Assembly: GCF_009905375.1 (NCBI RefSeq)
Contig: NC_133650.1
Location: 142,345,135 to 142,409,134 of the forward strand
Reading direction: 5' to 3'
DNA length: 64,000 bases
From: Apium graveolens
Lineage: Eukaryota; Streptophyta; Magnoliopsida; Apiales; Apiaceae
Below are positions 12,933 through 23,717 of the stretch, one piece after another. The notes below the pieces were generated by a model. It saw only the letters and a program-made list of their open reading frames with translations. It was not told the DNA's origin and did no database searches. Position 1 is the first letter of the stretch, and the number at the start of each line of letters is the position of its first letter. The translations under genes and the position numbers were made by a program.

Positions 12933-13049
12933 ATCCATCATTTTGTGGTAGTCACTTGAATGTTGAATCCCCTTTTTTACTAGAGCCGTGAAGTTGTTCT
13001 TCTCATAGATGTATCCATTTTGTGACATGATCTTGACTACTGGTGCCAT
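12933..13049 (-). pseudogene. N-terminal stub of the Sirevirus accessory ORF (copy D), cut by the gypsy insertion
   Basis: Near-identical to the start of the accessory ORF at 17688: the ATG at 13049 opens with MAPVVKIMSQ and runs 39 codons to the LTR border at 12932. The remainder would lie beyond the left window edge, past the inserted element. It belongs to the element whose RT-RNase H lies at 13573-15209. Confidence 0.85.
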
Positions 13050-13572
13050 TGTTAGAGAGTGGAAATTGCAAAGATAGAGATGCTAATTGCTTTTGAGAAA
13101 GAGAGAATTTAGAGCAGATAATTTGAGAATGATAAAAGAAAAGTAATGGAAATGAAATAGGCTTTTATACTATCTCAAAAATAACTGTGAAAAACAATAA
13201 GGTAAAATAAAGTAACCAATGAAAATTGCCTAAAATAGCCGTTTAAAAATAAACTGTAAAAATTCCATTAATTATCCGTCGTGTTATGCTTACAAACTGT
13301 AAGTATACTCGAGGGGTAATGTTCAGGAAATTAACGGCTAAGATTAAGACAATTCGACGGATGAGGATAAACTGTTATCCGTGGAGTTATAAAATATTCC
13401 AGAAAAATAAATGATTTTTATTTACAAACAATATTCCGACGGATGATCAAACTCGATGGATAAAGATCATCCGTCGAGATGTAAAATTTTGACTTAGCCA
13501 AAATTCCATCTAAGACTGAAAAATTAATTAAATTTCTGGCTGCATAACAACTTGCAATTTATCTGAAAAAAT
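13050..13572 (-). other. Non-coding spacer between pol and accessory ORF (copy D), with hairpin motifs
   Basis: No ORF. It is AT-rich and duplicated at 17700-18210. It contains about six copies of the ATCCGTCG-type motif in both orientations (near 13277, 13353, 13377, 13437, 13452 and 13468). The pair at 13452-13460 and 13470-13478 can form a hairpin. The spacer may carry the promoter or splice acceptor of the downstream ORF, but nothing shows this directly. Confidence 0.6.
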
Positions 13573-15209
13573 TTAAGAATAATTTAGCATACCTAACTCA
13601 CTTACCAACCTTGAAAAGCTGGATTCATCCAGTGGCTTGGTAAATATATCTGCAAGCTGCTTTTCACTTGGAACAAAATGTAGTTCTAAAGTACCATTCA
13701 TTACATGTTCCCTTATGAAGTGGTACTTGATGTCTATGTGCTTTGTTCTTGAATGTTGCACTGGATTTTCAGTGATGGCAATCGCACTTGTGTTATCACA
13801 GAAAATGGGAATTCTTTCAACTTGTAGACCATAGTCTAGCAATTGATTTTTCATTCACAAAATCTGTGCACAGCAACTGCCGGCAGCAATATATTCAGCT
13901 TCAGCTGTAGAAGTAGAAACTGAATTTTTCTTTTTAGTGAACCAGGACACAAGCTTGTTTCCTAGAAATTGACAAGTTCCTGTGGTACTTTTTCTATGAA
14001 TTCTGCAACCTGCATAATCTGCATCTGAATAACCAGTTAGATCAAAACCAGAATCTCTAGGGTACCAAATGCCAAGTTTTGGTGTTCCCTTGAGATATCT
14101 GAAAATTCTCTTAATAGCTACTAAGTGAGATTCTCTAGGATCAGCCTGAAATCTAGCACACAAACATGTAGCAAACATTATATCTGGCCTAGTAGCTGTT
14201 AAGTACAGAAGTGAGCCAACCATGCCCCTATAACTTGAAATATCCACAGACTTTTCAGTAGTGTTTAATTCAAGCTTAATTGCAGTGGCCATGGGGGTTT
14301 TTCTAGATGTGCAATCCATTAGATCAAACTTCTTTAAAAGATCAAAAATGTATTTAGTTTGACTAATGAATATACCATCACTAACTTGCTTAACTTGTAA
14401 ACCAAGAAAGTAAGTTAGTTCTCCCATCATACTCATTTCATACTTACTCTACATCAATTTGGCAAACTTTTTGCAAAGTTTTTCATCTGTAGAGCCAAAA
14501 ATATTGGCATCTACATAAATTTGAACAAGTATACTAGAGCCATTAACATTTCTAAAGAATAAAGTTTTATCTCCAGTACCTCTTGTGTAGTGATTTTCCA
14601 AAAGAAACTTTGATAAAGTGTCATACCAGGCTCTAGGTGCTTGTTTCAGTCTATAAAGTGCTTTCAAAAGATAGTAGACATATTCTGGAAAATTTGGATC
14701 TTTAAAACTAGGAGGCTGACTGACATAGACTTCCTCCTCCAAGTCTCATTCAGAATGGCACTTTTGACATCCATTTGATAGACTTTGAAATTGGCATGGG
14801 CTGCATAGGCTAAGAAAATTTTGATGGCTTCAAGTCTTGCAATAGGAGAAAATGTTTCATCAAAATATATTCCTTCTTGTTCACAATAGCCTTTAGCAAC
14901 CAATCTAGCTTTGTTCCTGAATACTATGCCATTTTTATCCATCTTGTTTCTGAATACCCATTTGGTTTCAATTGGGTTCTTTCCTCTAGGCTTGGGCACC
15001 AACTTCCATACCTTATTCCTCTCAAATTGGTTTAGCTCCTCCTGCATAGCTAAAATCCAATCAGGATCCAACAAAGCTTCTTCTACCTTCTTTGGTTCTT
15101 CCTTAGAAAGAAAGCTGTTGTACAAACATTCTTCTTGAGTTGCTCTCCTTGTTTGAACTCTAGAAGATACATCACCAATGATGAGCTCAAAGGGGTGATC
15201 TTTTGTCAA
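13573..15209 (-). pseudogene. Ty1/copia (Sirevirus-type) reverse transcriptase-RNase H, copy D
   Basis: Read on the minus strand, consecutive ORFs (15209-14664, 14742-14449, 14436-13855, 13854-13573) cover RT from the [18 protein letters not shown] start, through '[19 protein letters not shown]' and '[13 protein letters not shown]', to RNase H (YSDADYAG, AEAEYIA, FCDNTSAI) and the C-terminal 'ADIFTKPLD'. The RT active site reads YVDAN where YVDDI is usual, so catalysis is probably lost. A frameshift near 14700, a stop near 14440 and a TGA at 13855-13857 replacing a Trp codon also break it. The 5' half of the element (gag, protease, integrase) is absent: at about 15390 the sequence jumps into the accessory ORF of copy B. 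Confidence 0.9.
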
Positions 15210-15390
15210 TTTTCTTTGTTGAGGTAGATTAGCTATAGATGAAGAGGCCTCATTGTTATCTTAATGTGTGATTGAGTTTTGATTATTAGAAACTCCCCAT
15301 GAGTTAATGGATCTTTGATTTGAGAAGGGAGAGCTTTCTGTAGGTGATCTATTCTGACTTCCAGCTACTTTTGATGACCCGACGGATGGT
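15210..15390 (-). pseudogene. Integrase-RT linker of copy D, ending at the junction with copy B
   Basis: Aligns with 42000-42225 of copy B (shared stretches near 15300-15388). Homology to the pol linker stops right after a GACCCGACGGATGGT motif at about 15376-15390. Sequence to the right is accessory-ORF sequence of copy B. Confidence 0.7.
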
Positions 15391-16619
15391 GGAGGGCAAA
15401 GCTGTGATGGCATCCTTAGCTCTTAGCATTGATTGAGTGGTATGCACCAAATTGAGCATCCTTTCTGCATTGTCATTGCCCTGTTCAACTAGAAGTTGAT
15501 AGGCTGGAACAGGGTGAGTAAATGCCTCAGTATCAAGGGAGGTGGAATCTTTAACAGCTTTAGGTTGCTGAGATAGTCCATCCCTGTCTGCATCCTGGAC
15601 ATTCATTAACTCACTAGCAATGACATCCATCCTTATAGCTCTTGTACATGCATTTCTCTCTTATTCTCTCTGTTGTTGCATCAGGGTCTCACCCTGGCTC
15701 CTCACCCTCACACCCTCACCTTCACCATCTAAGGTGGGACTCCTATCACTCTCTTTTGCCAATCCTGAAGAAAAGATTGCATATTTTCACTCTTTTCCTC
15801 TCCTTTTTCCTGGGAGCAATCCAGACTCTCACTCATAACACTCTATTCCCTCAATCCTAAGAGTGACTGTACAACCACTAAGTCTTCTGCACTAGAGATA
15901 ATGGATGAAATTTGAAGTTGTACAGAGACACCCGACGGATGAGGAATATCCATCGGGTTAGCAGTTTGACTATCCGACGGATAAATGCTGTTAAGCTTAT
16001 CCGTCAGGATACAATCACTACTTGACGGATGAGAAATATCCATAGAGATAGTAGAAATGAATGAACTTGGAATTGAAACTATTGTGGACTCTGTGCTGAT
16101 TGATGAGATTTTGGGCACAGATATTTCAACAGTTCCTGAAAGAATTGGCAAGTGAGCCAACAAATCATCAAAAAGATGATGCTCACTTGCACTAGATTTT
16201 GGCTTCCCCAATAAAGTTAAAGAAGGGGAAACGGGAATTGATGTGTTGATCATATCCACATCCAGAGAGTTTGTGGGAGAATTTGGTGTTTGAGGTGCTT
16301 CTAATGGTAATGATTTTGGCTGTGACTCCACATTTATTGGAGCCACTTCAAGCTGAATTTGTGAAGGTGCAGTGACTGTGTCTTTAGCACCAATTTGCAC
16401 AGTATGTGAACTCTGTGCATCCCCAAGGGTTTTTGATTTCTTCTTTCTGGAATAAGTTTGGGGTGAGCTAGTGTCCCTTACCCTTTTGGCCTGTGCTCTT
16501 GGTTGAGAGTTTTGTTCAATAGTCACATCCTTTTGGGAGGATGGAACTAGAAATGAGCTTTTGTCCTTATTAATCACTGCACTTTGTTGGGAAACTGTAG
16601 TTTCTCGGCTGGGAACCAC
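15391..16619 (-). pseudogene. Accessory ORF C-terminal part (copy B), unknown function
   Basis: Two open stretches, 16619-15843 (258 codons) and 15630 to about 15391, are separated by a short broken gap. The first is Ser/Thr/Pro-rich and low in complexity. It includes a basic cluster (RKKKSK) and repeated HPS/YPSD peptides encoded by the dispersed ATCCGTCGG motif. The second is polar and helix-like (residues ending ..LLVEQGNDNAERMLNLV). Position downstream of pol matches the extra, often called env-like, ORF of Sireviruses, but I see no clear signal peptide or membrane segment. It ends abruptly at the junction with copy D. Confidence 0.55.
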
Positions 16620-16854
16620 TCAACTCTCCATCCTTATTCTTAGGGTTTCTTTTATGTTCACCCTATCCTTCAACTACCTTACCCACCTTCACACTCCCTC
16701 TTTGGTTTTGGTAGATTTTACAACTGGCATCTTTTGAGAGATACCATAGGGCGCTTTCTTTGACTTGGATTTAGAAATTTTGGATTTGGCAGCTTGGGTA
16801 GGCAAATATTGGGTCTGACATAGTTGTCATAGCTACACTTGATTGCAAAAAAAT

Positions 16855-17688
16855 TTATGAGGTTGGAATAGTAGGGACAAATGAACTTACCTCACTTACC
16901 TGAGGTGTTTCCATTACAGGGAAATAAAATAGTGGCACCTCTCTATGATGATTTTCCCAGTTCAAATCTGCAATAATTCTTCTCTCTTGAACCCAACAAT
17001 CTAATTTGTTGTTTGGGTTCTCAATTACAATTTCCTCAGAGAGGTGGTTAGCTAACATCATAAAAAATCTAGCATAATAAACATTTTTACCTCTCTTATT
17101 TAACTCTCCTAATTTAAATACCAACTTAAACAAAACCAGATCACTAAAATTAAAAAACTTATTTGTAACTAGCATGTAAAGCATGTTAAGCATGGAAATA
17201 TTGACAGAATCAAAATTAATGATTTTACCAGAAAAGACCTTGGTCACTACATCACACATGAAACTCCATTCCTTCCTAAGACTCAGTCTCCTAATGTCAC
17301 TTAACTTAGAAGTAGAGAGAGCATGGTTCATGGAATTAAGCATATTAACTATATCAGTGTCTGTGTGTGGCGAGGTCATGGTATTATCAGGAATCTTGAA
17401 ACATGCTTTGATAACATCACTATTAATACAGAATTCCTTACCTTTAATGGTGAGTGTGATGGACTTATCTGTCGAGTTGTATGAAGCAGTAGTCCACATC
17501 TCTTCAACAACCTCACAGAAGATGGTGGGTGATTCTAGCATTGCATATCTGAGTTTGCAGTTCTTCACAAAATCCATCATTTTGTGGTAGTCACTTGAAT
17601 GTTGAATCCCCTTGTTTACTAGAGCCGTGAAATTGTTCTTCTCATAGATGTATCCAGTTTGTGACATGATCTTGACTACTGGTGCCAT
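16855..17688 (-). pseudogene. Accessory ORF N-terminal part (copy B), unknown helical domain
   Basis: 277 codons from ATG 17688 (MAPVVKIMSQ). The same start is present in copy D at 13049, which supports it. It has mixed polar and hydrophobic helices with a Cys-containing core and the segments 'RLSLRKEWSFMCDVV' and 'NMLYMLVTNKFFNFSDL'. It resembles uncharacterised plant transposon-associated ORFs; I cannot name a confirmed family. It lies about 500 nt downstream of RNase H on the same strand. The sequence after the stop at 16855 continues in other frames to 16619, so the original protein was longer and is now frameshifted. Confidence 0.6.
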
Positions 17689-17699
17689 TGTTAGATAGT

Positions 17700-18210
17700 G
17701 GAAATTGCAAAGATAGAGATGCTAATTACATTTGAGAAAGAGAGAATTTAGAGCGGATAATTTGAGAATGATAAAAGAAAAACAATGGAAATTTAATAGG
17801 CTTTTATACTATCTCAAAAATAACTGTCAAAAATAACAAAGTAAAACAAAGTAACCAATGAAATTGCCCAAAATAGCTGTTTAAAAATAAACTGTAAAAA
17901 TTTCATTAATTATCCGTCGTGTTATGCTTACAAACTGTAAGTATACTCGATGGATAATGTTAAGGAAATTAACGGCTAAGATTAAGACAATTCGACGGAT
18001 GAGGATAAACTGTTATCCATCGAGTTATAAAATATTCTAGAAAAATAATTGATTTTTATTTACAAACAGTATTCCGACGGATGATCAAACTCGATGGATA
18101 ACGATTATCCGTCGAGATGTAAAATTTTGACTTAGCCAAAATTCCATCTAAGACTGAAAAATCAATTAAATTTCTGGCTGCATAACAACTTGCAATTTAT
18201 CTGAAAAAAT
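17700..18210 (-). other. Spacer between pol and accessory ORF (copy B), with hairpin motifs
   Basis: Duplicate of 13050-13572. It carries seven copies of the ATCCGTCG-type motif (near 17912, 17948, 17992, 18014, 18074, 18090 and 18104). The segment 18090-18116 is a 27-nt hairpin with a 12-bp stem (one G:T-type mismatch) and a 3-nt loop. No ORF. Confidence 0.6.
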
Positions 18211-19203
18211 TTAAGAATAATTTAGCATACCTAACTCACTTACCAACCTTGAAAAGCTGGATTTATCCAGTGGCTTGGTAAATATATCTGCAAGCTGCTT
18301 TTCACTTGGAACAAAATATAGTTCTAAAGTACCATTCATTACATGTTCCCTTATGAAGTGGTACTTGATGTCTATGTGCTTTGTTCTTGAATGTTGCACT
18401 GGATTTTCAGTGATGGCAATTGCACTTGTGTTATCACAGAAAATGGGAATTCTTTCAACTTGCAGACCATAGTCAAGCAATTAATTTTTCATCCACAAAA
18501 TATGGGCATAGCAACTGCCAGCAGTAATATATTCAGCTTCAGCTATAGAAGTAGAAACTGAATTTTGCTTTTTACTGCACCAGGACACAAGCTTGTTTCC
18601 TAGAAGTTGACAAGTTCCTGTGGTAATTTTTCTATCAATTCTGCAACCTGCATAATCTGCATCTGAATAACCAGTTAGATCAAAACCAGAATCTCTAGGG
18701 TACCAAATGCCAAGTTTTGGTGTTCCCTTGAGATATCTGAAAATTCTCTTAATAGCTACTAAGTGAGATTCTCTAGGATCAGCCTGAAATCTAGCACACA
18801 AACATGTAGCAAACATTATATCTGGTCTAGTAGTTGTTAAGTACAGAAGTGAGCCAACCATGCCCCTATAACTTAAAATATCCACAGACTTTTCAGTAGT
18901 GTTTAATTCAAGCTTAGTTGCAGTGGCCATGGGGGTTTTTACAGATGTGCAATCCATTAGATCAAACTTCCTTAAAAGATCAAAAATATATTTAGTTTGA
19001 CTAATGAATATTCCATCACTAATTTGCTTAACTTGTAAACCAAGAAAGTAAGTTAGTTCTCCCATCATACTCATTTCACACTTACTCTGCATCAATTTGG
19101 CAAACTTTTTGCAAAGTTTTTCATCTATAGAGCCAAAAATAATGTCATGTACATAAATTTGAACAAGTATACTAGAGCCACTAACATTTCTAAAGAATAA
19201 AGT
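18211..19203 (-). pseudogene. Ty1/copia RT C-terminus and RNase H (copy B)
   Basis: The minus-strand frame runs from the insertion point at 19203 to 18211, broken by one nonsense codon (TAA) near 18481. It shows the RT active-site segment as YVHDIIFG (His in place of the first catalytic Asp of YVDD), 'YFLGLQVKQ', 'YRGMVGSLLYLT.TRPDI', RNase H 'YSDADYAGCR', 'AEAEYITAG', 'FCDNTSAI' and the terminal 'ADIFTKPLD'. The first half of RT is at 41397-41906. A target duplication AAAGT (19199-19203 and 41392-41396) shows that the two halves were one gene. About 97% similar to copy D by eye. Confidence 0.9.
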
Positions 19204-20877
19204 TGTTAGATTTTTAACGCAGCGGGGGTATGGTAAAACACTTTTACACATATAAAATCCAAATAAAAGCATATAAATCGTGAATAAAAATTCGAGGGAT
19301 CGAATCTAACCTTTTAAAATAATTCGGAGACAACGATCAGAGATCCATAGCAGTTGCTCCTCAAGTGTGAAGCACTCCACCGGTATCCACCAAGAAAACG
19401 ATGTTAAGGAGGAGGAAGGAGGTGGAGAGAATTGGGTTTTCCAAACTTTTTGGGTTTTCGGGTTTGATGTGGGTTAGAATAAAATAGGGTCTATAATAGT
19501 GTATTTATAGGCAAAATTTTCAGCTGAAATTTTCCCATAAATAATATTATTATTATCCCATTTATTATTCTCATTAATAATTAAAACACCTTTTAATTAT
19601 TAATCCTTTTTCTAAACACTTTAAAAATAATTCTCTCTCTTGATTTAATTTCCAAAAATTAAATCTTTAATTAATAATATTAAGAACTTTTCTTAATTAA
19701 TTTATAATCAATTAAATCTCATTTAATCAATTATTAAATTTGCCAATTAATTATTTATTTCATAAATAAATAATTATTAGCCATTATTAATTAATTCCTC
19801 CACCATTAAATCATTCTCTTTTTATGGTGTGACCCTGTAGGTTCAATATTAAGCCGGTAGTAGAAATAAATAATAATAAAACTATTTTATCATTATTTAT
19901 ATAAATTCTCTAATTTATTAAATATGATTAATTAATTAATCATATTTATTCTACATCGTGAGGGATACTTCTCAGCATATCGCGACTATCCTGATAATAT
20001 GAATTCACTGCTTAGAATACCAAGAACCTATTCAGTGAATAGTTATCGTACAATAAACTCCTTCTACCCTATAATGTCCCGATTAAATACAAGGCATGGA
20101 TCTCGTGTCAAGCCTATCTAATTCAATCACTTTGCTTACCATTTACTATGCGTAGTTCTATGCAAATTAGAAACTCCTTTCTAATTTCATTTACTCTGGC
20201 CAGAGATTCCTGAACTAGCATAAGTGGATCAGCCTTGAACATTCGCTTCCTTCACTGGAAGGGGTAGATCCTTTATTGATCATACACTATCTTCGTGTAC
20301 AAATTCCTATACCCAAAAGAGCCCTAATAATTGTCCCTGGAGACTAAGAACTAAACCAAAGCATAGTTCAGTGTACACAAGATGACTATGATGACCTCAA
20401 GTCTAAGGATACTTGTACAACTATCACTATGTGAATAACTGCTGACACATGAGTGAACTCCATCAGTTGTTCAGCTGTGCGAGTCATGTTCAGTGAACTT
20501 ATTCTATAATAAACACCTACATACTAGCTATAGTGTCACCACACAAATGTACTATGAGAACAGACATCCTTCATAATGAAGCAAGCATAGTATGTACCGA
20601 TCTTTGCGGATTATTAATTACCAGTTAGTAATCCTATGACCAGGAACTATTTAAGTTTAGAGTTATCATCTTTTTAGGTCTCACTATTATGATCTCATCA
20701 TAATCCATAAAAAGCTTTACTGTAAACTATGGTATATCTTATTTAAACACTTAAATAGATAAAGCCCGTAATAAAAACTGAACAAGTCTTTATTAATATC
20801 AATGAAATCAAAACAGATTACATAAAAGTTATTCCTAAATCCTAATACATGATTGGACTTAGGACATATTCCTTTCA
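19204..20877 (-). repeat. 3' LTR of the nested copia
   Basis: 1,674 bp, TG...CA ends, paired with 39719-41391. AT-rich with strings of TTAATTAA-like blocks near 19540-19960. The polypurine tract (complement of TCTCCCACTT) follows at 20879-20888. Confidence 0.95.
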
Positions 20878-20878
20878 A

Positions 20879-20888
20879 TCTCCCACTT
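20879..20888 (-). other. Polypurine tract of the nested copia
   Basis: The complement reads AAGTGGGAGA, directly inside the 3' LTR. Confidence 0.7.
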
Positions 20889-20944
20889 GTACTAAAGCCA
20901 ATCACTCTGGTATCTAATACCCATCCTGTCATTATGATGATCAA

Positions 20945-21165
20945 AGTGACTTTCATAAAGTAGCTTTGTGAGTGGGTCTGCTATGTTGTTATGTGTGTCA
21001 ACTCTAATTCAATACAACACAAGAAATGTTACCGCGCTCCCACTAACCCTTTTGTAGACGCATGGTTCATCTACGTTTTTGATAAAATCAAACTCTTTGA
21101 TTGTCTCATCAAAACGAATGTTCCATCTTTCGAGAAGCTTGCTTTAAACCACATATGGTTCGTAG
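20945..21165 (-). pseudogene. RT / RNase H scraps of the nested copia
   Basis: The minus-strand translation shows the RNase H C-terminus 'NNIADPLTK' near 20950-20990. Directly upstream is an RT piece of the type 'ASRRWNIRFDETIKEF' to 'NVDEPCVYKRVSGSA' (about 21040-21150). In an intact copia these are about 700 codons of RT/RNase H apart at their far ends, so an internal deletion joined them. No functional polymerase can be made. Confidence 0.7.
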
Positions 21166-21282
21166 TAGCTTACACACTAGGTTTTCATTTCTCTTGGAAA
21201 GAAAACCATCTGGCTAATTGCCAGATCTCATAGTCGTAGTAAGCAGCATTCGCAAGCAAAATTTGAACTGATTTTAACAGGG

Positions 21283-21792
21283 CTACATGTAAAAGGTTTC
21301 ATCAAAGTCAATCCATTGCCTTTGTTTGAATTCTTTTGCCACAAGCCTGGCCTTAAAGGTCTCCACCTGGCCATCTGCTCTAATCATTCTTTTGTATCCC
21401 ATATATATAGATTTATTTCCGGATTTCATGGCACTATGCCATTTCTTTGAGTCAACACTACTCATAGCCTCATTATAGGTCACAGGGTCGTCATCATCAA
21501 TGATCGACAACTCATTGTCATTCTCAATGACAAGGCCGTAATATCTCTCAGGTTGGCGAGACACTCTCCCTGATCTATGAATGGGCTGTTCCATAAAAGG
21601 TTGTTCAGTCAGAACAGGTGTTTCCACTTGATCCGTAGTAGTTTGTGCTTCTTGAACTTCATCAAGTTCAATTTTTCTCCCACTGTTTCCTTCAAGGATA
21701 AACTCCTTTTCCAAGAAGGTAGCATGTCTGGATACAAACACCCGATGATCGGTGTAAAAGTAATACCCTAAAGTCTCTTTAGGATATCCCAC
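21283..21792 (-). pseudogene. Integrase C-terminus to RT N-terminus of the nested copia
   Basis: A 169-codon minus-strand ORF. It has the integrase tail (KLGYYFYTDHRVFVSR-type segment at the start), a variable linker with 'RSGRVSRQPERYYG', then the RT start 'DPVTYNEAMSSVDSKKW' and 'FKARLVAKEFKQRQWIDFDETF'. The segment after KSGNKS is shortened relative to usual copia RT. It ends at a stop near 21283 and is followed by deleted RT. Confidence 0.8.
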
Positions 21793-22791
21793 AAAACTAC
21801 ATTTTACGGATCGATATTCCAGCTTATTTGGGTCAACTTACTTGACATAAGCTGGACATCCCCAAATCTTAACGTGTTTAAGACTCGGTTTCCTTTCTTT
21901 TCATATCTCATACGGAGTTTGAGGAACAGCTTTGGAAGGCACCTTATTCAGTAAATATGCTGAGGTTTCCAATGCATAACCCCATAGGAATACTGGAAGA
22001 TTTCCATAGCTCATCATGGACCGAACTATGTCTAACAAAGTTCGATTTCTCCTTTCAGATACCAATCTGGAGGAGTCCACTGGGAGACTATACCATTTAT
22101 TTTGAGATAATCTAGAAACACTCCATTAAAGTATTCACCACCTCGATCTGATCGAAGATTTATAATACTATGTTTGGTTGTTTCTCCACTTCATACTTAT
22201 ATTCTCTGAACTTTTCAAAGGCCTCAGACTTGTGTTTCATCAAACACATATCTGAATCCAGATCTATCATCTATGAAAGTAATGAAGTATGAAAATCCAC
22301 CCATGGCTTGCGTAGACATTGGTCCACATACATCTGTGTGTACCATTCCTAGCAAATTTGCAGCCCTCTCTCCATGTCTACTAAATGGAGACTATAATGC
22401 CACTATAAAGTGAGATTTTCATCATCCCTTTTCTTTTATTAGTTTGTTCAATCTGAAGTAACTTATGTCACATATATACATACCATTATTTAAAGTACCA
22501 CGTCCATAAAGAATATTATCTCTAAGAATAGAACATTCATTATTCTCAATAATAAATGAAAATCCATCCAAGTCTAACATGGGAATAATATTCCTCACAA
22601 TCGAGGGAACAAAATAACAATTATTTCAAACAATAGTCTTGCCCGTAGGCCTATGTAAATGAAATGATTCTACATCTTCAGCAGCAACTCTTGCTCCATT
22701 TCCATCAGTAGAATCACCTCCTCTTCCTCAAGAGTTCTACTTCTCCTTGGTCCCTGCAACAAATTACAGATATGAGAACCACAGGCGGTAT
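21793..22791 (-). pseudogene. Copia integrase core remnant
   Basis: Translation in mixed minus-strand frames gives 'HTDVCGPM.TQAMGG.SYFITF.DD.S' near 22280-22360, 'LRSDRGGEYFNGVF' near 22110-22150 and 'RNRTLLDIVRSMMSY' near 22010-22060. These carry the first Asp, the second Asp and the position of the Glu of the DDE triad. At least two frameshifts and a stop interrupt it. The pre-integrase part and protease (22400-22790) are not readable as an ORF. Confidence 0.7.
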
Positions 22792-23717
22792 CTAATACCC
22801 AAGTAGAAATGACATATTCACTTCTATCATGAACATACCTGAATCAGAAGCGGTGGTCTCACTACCCTTCTTCTTCAATTCTGCAAGGTAAACCTTGCAG
22901 TTCCTCTTCCAGTGCCCCACCTTATTACAGTGAAAACAAACAACTTTGCTCTTGGGGTCTTCAGCTTTTGGTGGAACCGGCGTTTTCTCACCTACTTTCT
23001 TCTTCTTGGAAGAGTTCCTCTTCCTTTTCTTAGGATTGGAACCTTCACCAATTAGAAGAACAGAACTCTTCTTAGGGGGAAAATTCGATTCCGCAGTCTT
23101 CAACATGTTGTGGAGTTCAGGCAGGCTGACATCCAACTTATTCATGTGAAAGTTCACAACAAACTGCGAGAACGAACTCGGAAGTGATTGCAAGACCAAG
23201 TCTTGGCTCAGCTCCCCATCCATGGCAAAACCAAGTTGTCCAAGACATTCAATCAAATTGATCATCTTAAGTACATGGTCATTCACAGATGATCCCTCAG
23301 ACATCCTACAACCAAACAGCTCCTTCGATATCTCATATCGAGCTGTCCTCCCTGCCACATCATACAACTCTTGTAGATGCACGAGGATAGTGTGAGCATC
23401 CATATGCTCATGTTGCTTCTGTAGCTCAATGTTCATGGAAGCTAGCATAATGCATTGAGCAATATTTGCATCATCTATCCACCTACGATACACAACATGT
23501 TCATCATTATGTGCATCACTAGCAGGTTCAGTAGGCTTAGGTGAGTCAATCACGTATTCCAGCTTCTCAATCCTGAGAACAATTCTCAAGTTTCGAAGCC
23601 AGTCAGCATAATTAGGACCAGTCAATTTATGAGCATCTAGTATGCTCCTAAGTGATAGTGCAGAAGAAATAATGTATATTGTAAATCTGTAAATGATAAA
23701 CACATAACAACACTTAG
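22792..23717 (-). pseudogene. Copia Gag with CCHC zinc knuckle (nested copia)
   Basis: Open on the minus strand from the gypsy-1 border to 22792. The Gag N-terminal fold begins 'SSALSLRSILDAHKLTGPNYADWLRNL' in parts. A helical capsid region follows, then a Lys-rich stretch (KKRKRNSSKKKK) and the zinc knuckle CFHCNKVGHWKRNC. The continuous ORF extends 25 codons into the gypsy-1 LTR (to 23793); that start is an artefact of insertion. The natural start is probably near 23655, where the Met codon seems to be lost (ATT). Gag packages element RNA into particles in the cytoplasm. The frame itself is intact through the zinc knuckle. Confidence 0.8.
23713..23717. other. Target-site duplication (left) of gypsy-1
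   Basis: CTTAG, repeated exactly at 37927-37931 immediately after the 3' LTR. Confidence 0.95.

Noticed and set aside
20991..21233. 80-codon plus-strand ORF in the copia
   Set aside because: It is antisense to recognisable RT remnants on the minus strand.
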